Source: Myroides sp. 1354
Lineage (GTDB): Bacteria; Bacteroidota; Bacteroidia; Flavobacteriales; Flavobacteriaceae
DNA: 64,000 nucleotides
Direction: 5' to 3'
Assembly: GCF_030324495.1 (NCBI RefSeq)
Contig: NZ_JACAGN010000001.1
Location: 133,838-197,837 of the forward strand
The notes under the pieces were generated by a model, which saw only the letters and a list, made by a program, of their open reading frames with translations, was not told the origin of the DNA and made no database searches. Of this stretch, positions 1 through 8,183 are shown piece by piece; the first letter of the stretch is position 1, and every line of letters starts with the position of its first letter. Both the position numbers and the translations under genes were made by a program.

Positions 1-376
1 GCAGCTTCATTTTGTACTGCGTTTTAATTTTTGGTCTGTTGTAATTTGCGTATATTTTTTTTTGTGCAAGTGGGATGGAAATACTAAAATTATAGCAGCT
101 GCATTTTTGTACTAAGTTTTAATTTTTGGTCTGTTGTAATTTGCGTATATTTTTTTTGTGCAAGTGGGATGGAAATGCTAAAATTATAGCAGCTTCATTT
201 TGTACTGCGTTTTAATTTTTGGTCTGTTGTAATTTGCGTATATTTTTTTTTGTGCAAGTGGGATGCAAATGCTAAAATTATAGCAGCTTCATTTTGTACT
301 GCGTTTTAATTTTTGGTCTGTTGTATTTTGCGTATTTTTTTTTGTGTGTAAGTAAGATGGAAATACAAAAATTATA
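1..376. repeat. 94-bp tandem repeat, four near-identical units
   Basis: Four head-to-tail units of exactly 94 bp start at 1, 95, 189 and 283. Each opens with GCAGCT(T/G)CATTTT, carries TTGCGTAT followed by a run of T, then GTGGGATGGAAATGCTAAAA, and ends in ATTATA. Units differ by only a few substitutions and small T-run changes, suggesting recent amplification. The array probably continues left of position 1, because the window begins exactly at a unit boundary. There is no open reading frame and no unique spacer between units. Function unknown; an origin-associated or regulatory array is only a guess. Confidence 0.9.
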
Positions 377-880
377 GGGATTTCATTTTATTGCATTTTT
401 TGATTTTGATCTTCTTTTTCTTTTTATGCTTGTTCTAGTTTGCGTATTTTTTTTTCAGTAGACCGTAGAAGTAAATACGAAGATTACAACAGCTTGTATT
501 TATTTTATCCACTTAAAATTTTGTAGATCTTTATATTTTTTGACTTGTTGTATTTCGCGTATATCTATTTTTCTGTGAAGAGTATGGAAATACTGAAATT
601 ATAGGGACTTCATTTTTGCAAGGAGTATTGTTTTTCAATTTTCTTTTTGATTTTGTATCTGTTGTAGTTTGCGTATATTTTTTTTTCCATCCCTTAGATG
701 GATATACTAAAAATACAGTTTACCTTTTTAGATTGAAGCAAGTTGATTTTTTCTAGATTCTTCTGTTTCTGTTTTTTGTTTTTTGTATCTTTGAAGAAGG
801 TTTTAGGGAGGAGAAGCTGTATTTTGCGTATTTGAAAATTGGTATTTTTTTTTTTGAAATACAGCAATTGTCAGGCGTTG
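377..880. repeat. diverged copies of the upstream repeat
   Basis: The GCGTAT core recurs at 442, 557, 671 and 836, each followed by a T-rich stretch and, except partly in the last, a (G)AAATAC element about 35-45 bp later. Spacing widens to about 112-115 bp and then 165 bp, so these look like older, decayed copies of the 94-bp unit. A single DnaA-box-like nonamer (TTATCCACT, one mismatch to TTATCCACA) lies at 505-513. The remainder up to 1063 is T-rich and I see nothing else in it. Confidence 0.65.
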
Positions 881-1063
881 TTTTTTTTCATTTCTTCTTT
901 TTCTTTCTAATTAGCGTTTGTTTCTTGTTAATGGTCTTTTTTCAGTTGGGTTTCATCTAACTTCTTGATGGAAATGAGAGTAGGCTAGTATTTTTTTTTA
1001 ATACGCCCTTTCTATTTAGGAATGTTTTTAGATTTCAGTGCATTACTGTTTTGATTTTCATCG

Positions 1064-1071
1064 TACCTTTG
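1064..1071 (+). promoter_or_regulatory. promoter -7 box of ybeY-mnmG
   Basis: TACCTTTG matches the Bacteroidota -7 consensus TAnnTTTG and lies 21 bp upstream of the ybeY ATG. A convincing -33 TTG at the right distance is not obvious. Confidence 0.5.
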
Positions 1072-1091
1072 CCTGATATTTAGATTTTTAT

Positions 1092-1511
1092 ATGATAACT
1101 TTTAATTACGAATTAGATTTTTCGCTTCAACAGGAAGATCAATATGAAGTGTGGATTTCGTCCATTTTAGCTTCTGAAGATTTTCTAATTGGAGAAATCA
1201 ACTATATTTTTTGCACAGATGAATACTTACACGAAATTAATGTTAAGTATTTGGATCACGATACACTTACGGATATAATTAGTTTTGATTATACTGAAAA
1301 TCAAGTAGTTAGTGGTGATATTTTTATAAGTATTGACCGTGTTAAAGAAAATGCTGCTGAGTTTGAGGTGGCTTTTGACCAAGAATTGTTGCGTGTTATG
1401 GCACATGGTATTCTTCATTATTGTGGGTATAAAGACAAGAGTGAGAAGGATGAGGCTTTAATGCGTCAAAAAGAAGAAGAAAAGATGAAAATGTTCCACG
1501 TGGAACAATAA
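1092..1511 (+). CDS. ybeY: rRNA maturation endoribonuclease YbeY
   Basis: This 139-residue protein has the length and fold signature of the UPF0054/YbeY single-strand metallo-endoribonuclease that matures 16S rRNA 3' ends. The metal motif is visible as H105-G-I-L-H109-Y-C-G-Y-K-D115. In the E. coli family the third ligand is His (GYDH); here the equivalent position is Asp, a variant I recall as common in Bacteroidota. The charged C-terminal tail (KEEEKMKM) is also usual there. It is followed 20 bp later by mnmG, so the two are probably co-transcribed. The last codons (F-H-V-E-Q) are encoded by a perfect parS-like palindrome. Confidence 0.93.
   Translation: MITFNYELDFSLQQEDQYEVWISSILASEDFLIGEINYIFCTDEYLHEINVKYLDHDTLTDIISFDYTENQVVSGDIFISIDRVKENAAEFEVAFDQELLRVMAHGILHYCGYKDKSEKDEALMRQKEEEKMKMFHVEQ
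1492..1507. promoter_or_regulatory. parS-like ParB-binding palindrome (site 1)
   Basis: TGTTCCACGTGGAACA is a perfect 16-bp palindrome matching the bacterial parS consensus (TGTTNCACGTGAAACA and the Pseudomonas form TGTTCCACGTGGAAC). It is embedded in the last codons of ybeY, so the coding sequence is compatible with a DNA site. A second identical 16-mer occurs at 3438-3453. ParB binding is inference; no parAB is in the window. Confidence 0.6.
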
Positions 1512-1531
1512 TTGACTAGATTTTTTTAAAA

Positions 1532-3409
1532 ATGAGTATTTTTCAAGATATATATGATGTAATCGTTGTAGGTGGGGGACATGCTGGTTCCGAAGCTGCA
1601 GCGGCAGCAGCAAATATGGGATCAAAGACACTTTTGATTACCATGAGCTTGCAGAATATCGCTCAAATGTCTTGTAATCCTGCCATGGGAGGAATTGCCA
1701 AAGGACAAATTGTGCGTGAAATAGATGCGTTGGGTGGATATTCAGGAATCGTTTCCGATCAGACAGCCATACAATTTAAGATGTTGAATAAGTCTAAAGG
1801 ACCTGCGATGTGGTCGCCCCGTGTACAGTCCGATCGTATGCGTTTTTCTGAAACTTGGCGTTTGATGCTAGAAGGAACACCGAACTTAGATTTTTATCAA
1901 GATATGGTAAAATCACTTCTTGTAAACAATCATAAGATTGAAGGTGTTGTGACCAGTTTGGGATTAACCATCAAAGCAAAGACGGTTATTTTGACGAATG
2001 GAACCTTTTTGAATGGTTTAATTCACATTGGAGAAAAGCAATTTGGTGGGGGTAGAGCAGGTGAAGGAGCAGCTTTTGGAATAACAGAAGACTTAGTAAA
2101 ACTTGGTTTTACTGCAGGTCGAATGAAAACGGGAACACCTCCACGCGTGGATGGACGTTCATTGGATTACTCCAAAATGGAAGTTCAAGGGGGGGATATC
2201 AACCCTTCTAAGTTCTCTTATATGGATGTAACATCACCTTTAAAACAACAAAGAGACTGTTTTATGACCTATACATCAGCAGAGGTTCACGACCTACTTC
2301 GCGAAGGTTTTGATCGTTCTCCGATGTTTACAGGACGTATAAAAAGTTTAGGTCCGCGTTATTGTCCCTCTATTGAAGATAAGATTAATCGCTTTGCAGA
2401 TAAAGAGAGACACCAGATTTTTGTTGAACCAGAAGGCTGGAATACATGCGAAATTTACGTGAATGGATTTTCTACATCTTTACCAGAAGATATCCAATTT
2501 AAAGCCTTACGTGCAGTAGCAGGTTTCGAAAATGCGAAGATATTTAGACCAGGTTATGCGATCGAATATGACTATTTTCCACCAACACAATTGAAGCATA
2601 CTTTAGAAACAAAGTTAGTAGATGGGTTGTATTTTGCAGGTCAAATTAATGGTACAACAGGATATGAAGAAGCAGCTTCTCAAGGACTAATGGCAGGTAT
2701 AAATGCACACTTAAAAGTGCAGGAAAAAGAACCGTTGATCTTGCGAAGAGATGAAGCTTATATCGGAGTTTTGATTGACGATTTGATTACAAAAGGAACT
2801 GAAGAGCCTTATCGAATGTTTACTTCTCGAGCAGAATATCGCACTTTATTGCGTCAAGATAATGCAGATTTCCGATTGACTCCAATGTCTTATTCGATTG
2901 GATTAGCATCAGAAGAACGCATGAGAAGAATGGAATATAAACGCGAAGAGTCGGAAAAATTCGTGGAGTTTTTTAAAGAGACGAGTGTGAAAACGGAGGA
3001 GGCAAATCCAATTTTAGAAGCAAAGGGATCTTCTTTAATGAGTCAACCTGACAAGATGTTTAAGGTGTTTTCACGTCCACAAATTGAGTTAGATGACATT
3101 TTAAAATTTAAAAAAGTAGGGGAATATATTGCTGAATCAGGCATCGATCAAGAGGTAATTGAGCAGGCTGAAATTCAAGTAAAGTATTCAGGATATATTG
3201 AGAAGGAGAAGAATAATGCAGATAAATTAAACCGTCTTGAGGATGTCAAAATACCAGAGAATTTTGATTACGATAAGATCGTTTCTTTGTCGTTTGAGTC
3301 CCGTGAGAAGTTTAAAAAGATTCGTCCAATTACGATTTCTCAGGCCTCTCGAATTAGCGGAGTTACACCAACAGATATCTCGATTCTATTGATCCATATG
3401 GGGAGATAA
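1532..3409 (+). CDS. mnmG: tRNA uridine-5-carboxymethylaminomethyl(34) synthesis enzyme MnmG
   Basis: MnmG (GidA) is the FAD-binding subunit of the MnmE-MnmG complex that installs the cmnm5 group on wobble U34 of tRNAs. The 625-residue length is typical. The N-terminal Rossmann motif V-V-G-G-G-H-A-G-S-E-A begins near residue 11, the signature P-A-M-G-G-I-A-K-G follows at about residue 50, and the conserved G-Y-E-E-A-A-S-Q-G-L stretch lies near residue 380. The C-terminal helical domain ends with the family-typical A-S-R-I-S-G-V-T-P sequence. It follows ybeY closely and ends in a strong terminator that carries a second parS-like site. Confidence 0.97.
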   Translation: MSIFQDIYDVIVVGGGHAGSEAAAAAANMGSKTLLITMSLQNIAQMSCNPAMGGIAKGQIVREIDALGGYSGIVSDQTAIQFKMLNKSKGPAMWSPRVQSDRMRFSETWRLMLEGTPNLDFYQDMVKSLLVNNHKIEGVVTSLGLTIKAKTVILTNGTFLNGLIHIGEKQFGGGRAGEGAAFGITEDLVKLGFTAGRMKTGTPPRVDGRSLDYSKMEVQGGDINPSKFSYMDVTSPLKQQRDCFMTYTSAEVHDLLREGFDRSPMFTGRIKSLGPRYCPSIEDKINRFADKERHQIFVEPEGWNTCEIYVNGFSTSLPEDIQFKALRAVAGFENAKIFRPGYAIEYDYFPPTQLKHTLETKLVDGLYFAGQINGTTGYEEAASQGLMAGINAHLKVQEKEPLILRRDEAYIGVLIDDLITKGTEEPYRMFTSRAEYRTLLRQDNADFRLTPMSYSIGLASEERMRRMEYKREESEKFVEFFKETSVKTEEANPILEAKGSSLMSQPDKMFKVFSRPQIELDDILKFKKVGEYIAESGIDQEVIEQAEIQVKYSGYIEKEKNNADKLNRLEDVKIPENFDYDKIVSLSFESREKFKKIRPITISQASRISGVTPTDISILLIHMGR

Positions 3410-3429
3410 AGAGGAGAGTAAAGCATAAG

Positions 3430-3468
3430 ATAAGGATTGTTCCACGTGGAACAATCCTTATTTTTTTG
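3430..3468 (+). terminator. mnmG terminator built on a second parS-like palindrome
   Basis: A perfect 32-bp palindrome (3430-3461) is followed by a run of T, giving a rho-independent terminator for ybeY-mnmG. Its centre at 3438-3453 is TGTTCCACGTGGAACA, identical to the site at the end of ybeY, so one element may serve both as terminator and as ParB-binding site. The terminator call is directly visible; the parS role is inference. Confidence 0.8.
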
Positions 3469-3559
3469 TTTAGAGGTTTGAAATTAACCCCCATCTTTAC
3501 AATCAATTACAGCGTTAGTTAAAGTAACACATCAAGTGAAAAAGTCTTGTAGTTCGCCT

Positions 3560-3925
3560 TATGGCCAGAAAAAGACATATGCGTTATCGGAATTTATCAA
3601 GGGATTTGAAATTGTAAAAATGATCCGTAAGGGCAAATTGCAATTTGCCCCTTGACCAGAAAAATCCATATCCATTATCAGACCTTATCAAGGGATTTGA
3701 AATTGTAAAAACGATCCGTAAGGGCAAATTGCAATTTGCCCCTTGACCAGAAAAAGTCATAACCATTATCAGAACTTATCAAGAGATTTGAAATTGTAAA
3801 AACGATCCGTAAGGGCAAATTGCAATTTGCCCTTGACCAGAAAAAGGCATAACCATTATCAGAATTTATCAAGGAATTTAAAATTGTAAAAACGATCCGT
3901 AAGGGCAAATTGCAATTTGCCCCTG
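3560..3925. repeat. about 91-bp tandem repeat with a 20-bp palindromic core
   Basis: The perfect palindrome GGGCAAATTGCAATTTGCCC occurs at 3630, 3722, 3813 and 3903 (spacing 92, 91, 90). Between copies lies a conserved stretch with GACCAGAAAAA, an ATTATCAGA element, AATTTATCAAGGGATTTG and AAATTGTAAAAACGATCCGT. A decayed fifth palindrome is recognisable just left of 3562 (GTTCGCCTTATGGCCAG). The small open frames running through the array on the minus strand are periodic by-products of the repeat. The 3462-3559 and 3926-4060 flanks hold nothing I recognise. Confidence 0.9.
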
Positions 3926-4060
3926 ACTTGAAAAATATTTTTTTTTAAAAAAACAGATCAAATATTAATTCGAAAAAGACGGTGCTTTTGTAGTAATAAA
4001 TTTTAAATTTGAATGGACTTTAGCTATTCAAAGAATAGAAAATTTAATAGCATAGATTAG

Positions 4061-4921
4061 ATGAAAAAAATGAATTTTAGTAAAGATGAAAAATTTTTGG
4101 AAGTAAAAGATTATACCGTTTCTCAAGAAGTATTTTCCTTATACTATAATCATGCTTATGATTTGTTGCTGACCGATCCTTTTCCTCCCAAAGAACTTTT
4201 AGGTCGCTATTATCAAAGTGAAAATTATATTTCCCATACGGATGGCAAACGTAATTTATTTGAGCGCTTGTATCAAAGTGTCAAGAAAATTGCCTTGCGA
4301 AAAAAAGTAGATTTGTTGTTTAAGCAAAATAATACTGTAGGAACACTTTTGGATTTTGGTTGTGGTACGGGTGATTTTTTAGTTGAAGCAAAAAAGAGAG
4401 GGTGGAGGACTACGGGATTTGAACCGAGTGAAAAAGCAAGCCAATTGGCATCGAAAAAAGGAATTGCGATGGTGAGCGAATTAAGCGAACTTCCGGATCA
4501 CTCTTTTGACGTGATTACCTTATGGCACGTTTTAGAACATGTTTCCAATTTAGAAGAACAGATTGTAGCGTTAGATCGTTTATTAAAACCAAGTGGAAAA
4601 TTAATTATTGCCGTTCCCAATTATAAATCTTACGATGCTATGTATTATAAAGAACATTGGGCTGCTTTTGATGTTCCTCGTCACCTTTGGCACTTTTCAC
4701 AAAAGTCGGTGGCTTTAATTTTTTCAACTTTCAACTTTCAGGTGGATGAATTGCAACCTATGCTTTTCGATAGTTTTTATGTATCCCTTTTATCAGAAGA
4801 ATATAAGACGGGAAAGAAAAATTGGATTAAGGCTTTTCTTGTGGGATTGCGTTCAAATGTAGAAGCGAGAAATTCGATGGAATATTCTTCTTTGATTTAT
4901 TGTTTATCAAAAAAAGTGTAA
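4061..4921 (+). CDS. class I SAM-dependent methyltransferase
   Basis: A 286-residue protein with a Rossmann-type methyltransferase domain. Motif I, L-D-F-G-C-G-T-G-D-F near residue 98, binds S-adenosylmethionine; the following acidic end of strand 2 (G-F-E-P-S) and the D-V-I-T-L-W-H-V-L-E-H stretch near residue 150 match the Methyltransf_11/23 type found in lipid, quinone or glycan modifiers. The N-terminal 90 residues resemble the zinc-less leader of 'class I SAM-dependent methyltransferase' proteins that sit beside mnmG in other Flavobacteriia. Substrate unknown. It stands alone between the palindromic repeat array and the ompH-like gene. Confidence 0.85.
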   Translation: MKKMNFSKDEKFLEVKDYTVSQEVFSLYYNHAYDLLLTDPFPPKELLGRYYQSENYISHTDGKRNLFERLYQSVKKIALRKKVDLLFKQNNTVGTLLDFGCGTGDFLVEAKKRGWRTTGFEPSEKASQLASKKGIAMVSELSELPDHSFDVITLWHVLEHVSNLEEQIVALDRLLKPSGKLIIAVPNYKSYDAMYYKEHWAAFDVPRHLWHFSQKSVALIFSTFNFQVDELQPMLFDSFYVSLLSEEYKTGKKNWIKAFLVGLRSNVEARNSMEYSSLIYCLSKKV

Positions 4922-5188
4922 AGCATTTGTTTTGCCTAAAAAATCAAGAATAGGATAGAGAAAAACGATTTTAAAGCGTTTTAAGAAACTTTCTATAGTA
5001 GAGGTAAGGATTTATATGCTTGAAAAAAGATAATTAACGTAATAAGAGCTATAAAAACCTATTTTGATAGTTTTTATTGATGTTAGTTGGTTTAACTATA
5101 AGTATTATTTATAGATAGATATAAATGGAAATAATGTAGTAAACATTAAAAGTTTTTTTAATTTTACATGTTTTTAAAAAAATCAAAA

Positions 5189-5788
5189 ATGAAAAAAGGT
5201 ATTTTCGTATTAGGATTAGCGGGATTGTTATTTTCTTGTAACAACAATTCAAACACTGCTGCTACAACAGAATTTAAAACTGCGTATATTGATTCTTCTA
5301 AATTAATGACAGAATATCAAGAAGTAAAGGATATCGAATCAAAATACAAAATAAAATCTGAGGAGAAAGGAAAAGCCTTCGAAGGAGAAATTGCACAATT
5401 TCAACGCGAGGTTCAAAACTTTCAAGCGAATGCAGCTGAAAAAGGTCAGGCTTGGGCTCAACAAAAAGGTGGTGAATTACAACGCCGTGAACAACAGTTA
5501 CAAGCGAAACAACAAACTATTTTTCAAGAGTTGCAAGCTGAAAGCTCAAAAGAGATGGATTCAATCGTAAAGAAAGTGAAAACTCATATTGCTGACTATG
5601 CGAAGAAAAAGAACCTTGATTATGTATTTAATACAGAAGAGGCTTCTACAGTTATATACGGTAAAGACGGATATAATATCACGGAAGAAATCATCAAGGA
5701 ATTGAATGCAAAATACCAAGGATCTGCAGCTGCTACTACAGTAGATGATAAAAAAGAAGCAGCTCCTGCAGTTAAAGAAGAAAAATAA
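5189..5788 (+). CDS. OmpH/Skp family periplasmic chaperone-like lipoprotein
   Basis: OmpH/Skp proteins are trimeric periplasmic holdases for outer-membrane proteins. The protein is about 199 residues from the chosen ATG at 5189; a second in-frame ATG at 5168 would add seven residues. I prefer 5189 because it gives a compact signal peptide M-K-K-G-I-F-V-L-G-L-A-G-L-L-F-S-C, with a lipobox Cys. The central region (about residues 50-130) is Gln/Glu/Lys-rich and predicted to form the helical tentacles; the family motif A-Y-I-D-S-S-K-L follows the linker. The C-terminus is an Ala/Lys/Glu-rich tail. Monocistronic, closed by a hairpin terminator. Confidence 0.85.
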   Translation: MKKGIFVLGLAGLLFSCNNNSNTAATTEFKTAYIDSSKLMTEYQEVKDIESKYKIKSEEKGKAFEGEIAQFQREVQNFQANAAEKGQAWAQQKGGELQRREQQLQAKQQTIFQELQAESSKEMDSIVKKVKTHIADYAKKKNLDYVFNTEEASTVIYGKDGYNITEEIIKELNAKYQGSAAATTVDDKKEAAPAVKEEK

Positions 5789-5813
5789 GAATATTTAATT
5801 ACGTATAATGTTC

Positions 5814-5848
5814 AAATAGTCCTGAGTATTCTTGGGACTATTTTTATT
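5814..5848 (+). terminator. terminator of the OmpH-like gene
   Basis: The stem AAATAGTCC...GGACTATTT is followed by T-rich sequence, 26 bp after the stop codon. Confidence 0.75.
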
Positions 5849-5883
5849 TTTAAACCAATTTTAGTTTTATCTTACCTTAAAAA

Positions 5884-8169
5884 ATGGAGAATTTTTCTAG
5901 AGAAGCCACCTATGTTTTACAGTTTATAAACGAGACCAAGCAGTCCATTTTTTTAACTGGTAAGGCAGGTACTGGTAAAACAACGTTGTTGAAGGAAATC
6001 GTCAGTAGTACACATAAAAATACGGTTATTGTTGCCCCTACAGGGATTGCAGCTTTAAATGCAGGAGGTGTTACTATACATTCCTTTTTCCATTTTCCCT
6101 TAGCTGCTTTTATTCCAGATGCAACTAATCCTCCTATTTTTAGCGAATATGTAAAGTTTGAAAATCGCGTATCGATTAAAAAGCATTTTCGAATGAGCAA
6201 TATGCGTCGATCGCTCTTTCTCAATTTAGAATTGTTGATTGTTGACGAAGTGAGTATGTTACGTGCTGATGTACTGGATGCGATGGATTTTATGTTGCAG
6301 ACCATTCGTCGTAATAACAAACCTTTTGGAGGGGTTCAGTTGTTGTTTATTGGTGATTTATTACAGTTACCACCAGTAGTTAAAAATGAAGAATGGGAGG
6401 TTTTACGTCGCTATTATGAAGGATCTTATTTTTTCCATTCTCATGTTATTCAGTCTAATCCACCGTTGTATATTGAGTTGGATAAAGTATATAGACAATC
6501 TGACGACGCCTTTATTCAGATTTTGAACAACCTGAGAAATAATACGATAACGACTACCAATTTGCAAGTGCTTAATCAGTATGTCAATCCTACATTTGAA
6601 CGGCAAAAAGCAAGTGGTTATATTACGTTGACGACACATAATGCTAAAGCAGATGCAATCAATTCTGATTCATTGGAGGCTTTAGAGGCAAAATCATATG
6701 CTTTTCAAGCTGAAGTTGTCGGAGATTTTCCAATGAATATTTTCCCGATTGAAAATCAATTGCAGCTAAAAGTGGGGGCCCAGGTTATCTTTATCAAAAA
6801 CGATTTGTCTTTTGAGAAGAAGTATTACAATGGCAAAATGGGGATTGTACAAAAATTGAGTTCAAGCGAGATTTATGTCAAATTTCCAGAAGAAAATGAA
6901 GTGATTGAAGTAGAGCGCTATGAGTGGCAAAATATTCGGTATAAAGTAAATCCCAATACCAAGGAAATAGAGGAAGAACTCTTGGGTACCTTTACGCATT
7001 ATCCTTTAAAATTAGCTTGGGCAATTACAGTGCACAAGAGTCAGGGATTAACCTTTGAAAAAGCGATTTTAGACGTTTCTAAGGTCTTTTTACCTGGTCA
7101 GGCTTATGTTGCCCTCTCTCGTTTAAAATCGCTACAGGGATTGGTCCTTTTATCGCCTATTCAGATGAATGGGTTAAAGAATGACGATGATGTGATGCAG
7201 TATGCTAAAAATCGAGCTGATAAAGAAACATTAGAGGAAGAAATACACAAGCAAACTTTGCTTTTCCTTGAAGAGCGTTTAGTGGAGGCTTTTTCGTGGA
7301 AGACATTGAGTCAAAACTGGCGCAATCACTTGTATTCATATAATGAGGAAGCGGAACGCAGTAAAAAGAGTGAATTTAAGAGTTGGACGTTGAAAATTGT
7401 TCAGACGCTTGAGGAGTTGGTTGTCTTAGCAGATAAATTTATCTTGCAGTTAAGACATCTTTTTTATCAATCTAAGATGGATATTAAGTTTGTAAAAGAA
7501 CGCGTGGACAAGGCATATGCTTATTTTTTTCCCACTTTAGATCACGTAGTTTTTGAGCTTTTGTTTACCATGGCTCAAGTGAGAGGCAAACGACAGATGA
7601 AGACCTTTTTTACGGAATTAGAAGTTTTAGAGGATCAAACCATTAAGGCAGTATTGGACGTAAAGAAAGCAAAGCAAATCGTCGATTTAGTAGTAAAAAA
7701 AGAGCGGTTAACCAAAGAGAATTTGAGGAGTTTAGAAGTAGGGGAGTATCGAATAAATCACCTTACTCATATTGCTACTTTATTGAGAAGTACTCGTTTA
7801 GATTTGCAAGATGACTATGATTTAATTGAAGATTTAAAGAACAAAGACAAGCAAAAAAAGGAGAAGAAGAAAAGTACATTTGCCGTAACGCATGAGTTGT
7901 GGATGGAAGGTCTACGCGTCGATGCGATTGCACAAGAGCGAAAATTAACTCCAACGACTATTTTTTCTCATTTAGCAAAATTGATTGCAGATGGCAAGAT
8001 CCAACTGAATGAGGTGTTAGAAGAAAGCAAAATAGAGCGATTACAGCAAGTATTTACTTCGAATGTAGGGAAATCATTAGCCGAAATAAAAAGTGCTTCA
8101 AATGACGAATTTACTTGGGAGGAATTAAAGTTATATCAACGAACAATACCCGATAGCGAAACCGAATAG
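5884..8169 (+). CDS. PIF1/RecD-like superfamily 1 DNA helicase with C-terminal helix-turn-helix
   Basis: A 761-residue helicase. Walker A (G-K-A-G-T-G-K-T-T-L) is at residues 26-35, the A-P-T-G-I-A-A-L motif Ia at about 51, Walker B (L-I-V-D-E-V-S-M-L) at about 120, and the SF1B C-terminal motifs (A-W-A-I-T-V-H-K-S-Q-G-L-T and Y-V-A-L-S-R) around 378-415, as in PIF1-family 5'-3' helicases. The last 100 residues contain a helix-turn-helix or RQC-like segment (about 668-715), the arrangement seen in 'helix-turn-helix domain-containing' helicases of Flavobacteriia. Role probably in replication-fork or G-quadruplex processing; not demonstrated. Its stop codon sits inside a terminator hairpin and only five bases from the end of convergent holB. 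Confidence 0.87.
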   Translation: MENFSREATYVLQFINETKQSIFLTGKAGTGKTTLLKEIVSSTHKNTVIVAPTGIAALNAGGVTIHSFFHFPLAAFIPDATNPPIFSEYVKFENRVSIKKHFRMSNMRRSLFLNLELLIVDEVSMLRADVLDAMDFMLQTIRRNNKPFGGVQLLFIGDLLQLPPVVKNEEWEVLRRYYEGSYFFHSHVIQSNPPLYIELDKVYRQSDDAFIQILNNLRNNTITTTNLQVLNQYVNPTFERQKASGYITLTTHNAKADAINSDSLEALEAKSYAFQAEVVGDFPMNIFPIENQLQLKVGAQVIFIKNDLSFEKKYYNGKMGIVQKLSSSEIYVKFPEENEVIEVERYEWQNIRYKVNPNTKEIEEELLGTFTHYPLKLAWAITVHKSQGLTFEKAILDVSKVFLPGQAYVALSRLKSLQGLVLLSPIQMNGLKNDDDVMQYAKNRADKETLEEEIHKQTLLFLEERLVEAFSWKTLSQNWRNHLYSYNEEAERSKKSEFKSWTLKIVQTLEELVVLADKFILQLRHLFYQSKMDIKFVKERVDKAYAYFFPTLDHVVFELLFTMAQVRGKRQMKTFFTELEVLEDQTIKAVLDVKKAKQIVDLVVKKERLTKENLRSLEVGEYRINHLTHIATLLRSTRLDLQDDYDLIEDLKNKDKQKKEKKKSTFAVTHELWMEGLRVDAIAQERKLTPTTIFSHLAKLIADGKIQLNEVLEESKIERLQQVFTSNVGKSLAEIKSASNDEFTWEELKLYQRTIPDSETE

Positions 8170-8183
8170 TTTCGCTATTTTTT
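8153..8183 (+). terminator. terminator overlapping the 3' ends of the helicase gene and holB
   Basis: The stem ATAGCGAAAC / GTTTCGCTAT (8153-8162 and 8169-8178) encloses a CGAATA loop and runs into TTTTT. The helicase stop codon lies in the loop and 3' arm, and the holB stop codon (minus strand) lies in the 3' arm. A T-run is present only in the plus orientation. Confidence 0.75.

Noticed and set aside
1..376. A CRISPR array
   Set aside because: Units abut directly, with no unique spacers, and are 94 bp long. This is a plain tandem repeat.
3584..3908. Two minus-strand open frames (60 and 76 codons) with repeated Phe/Ser-rich peptides
   Set aside because: They run through the 91-bp repeat array, so their peptides repeat with the DNA unit. 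No start signal or family similarity supports them.
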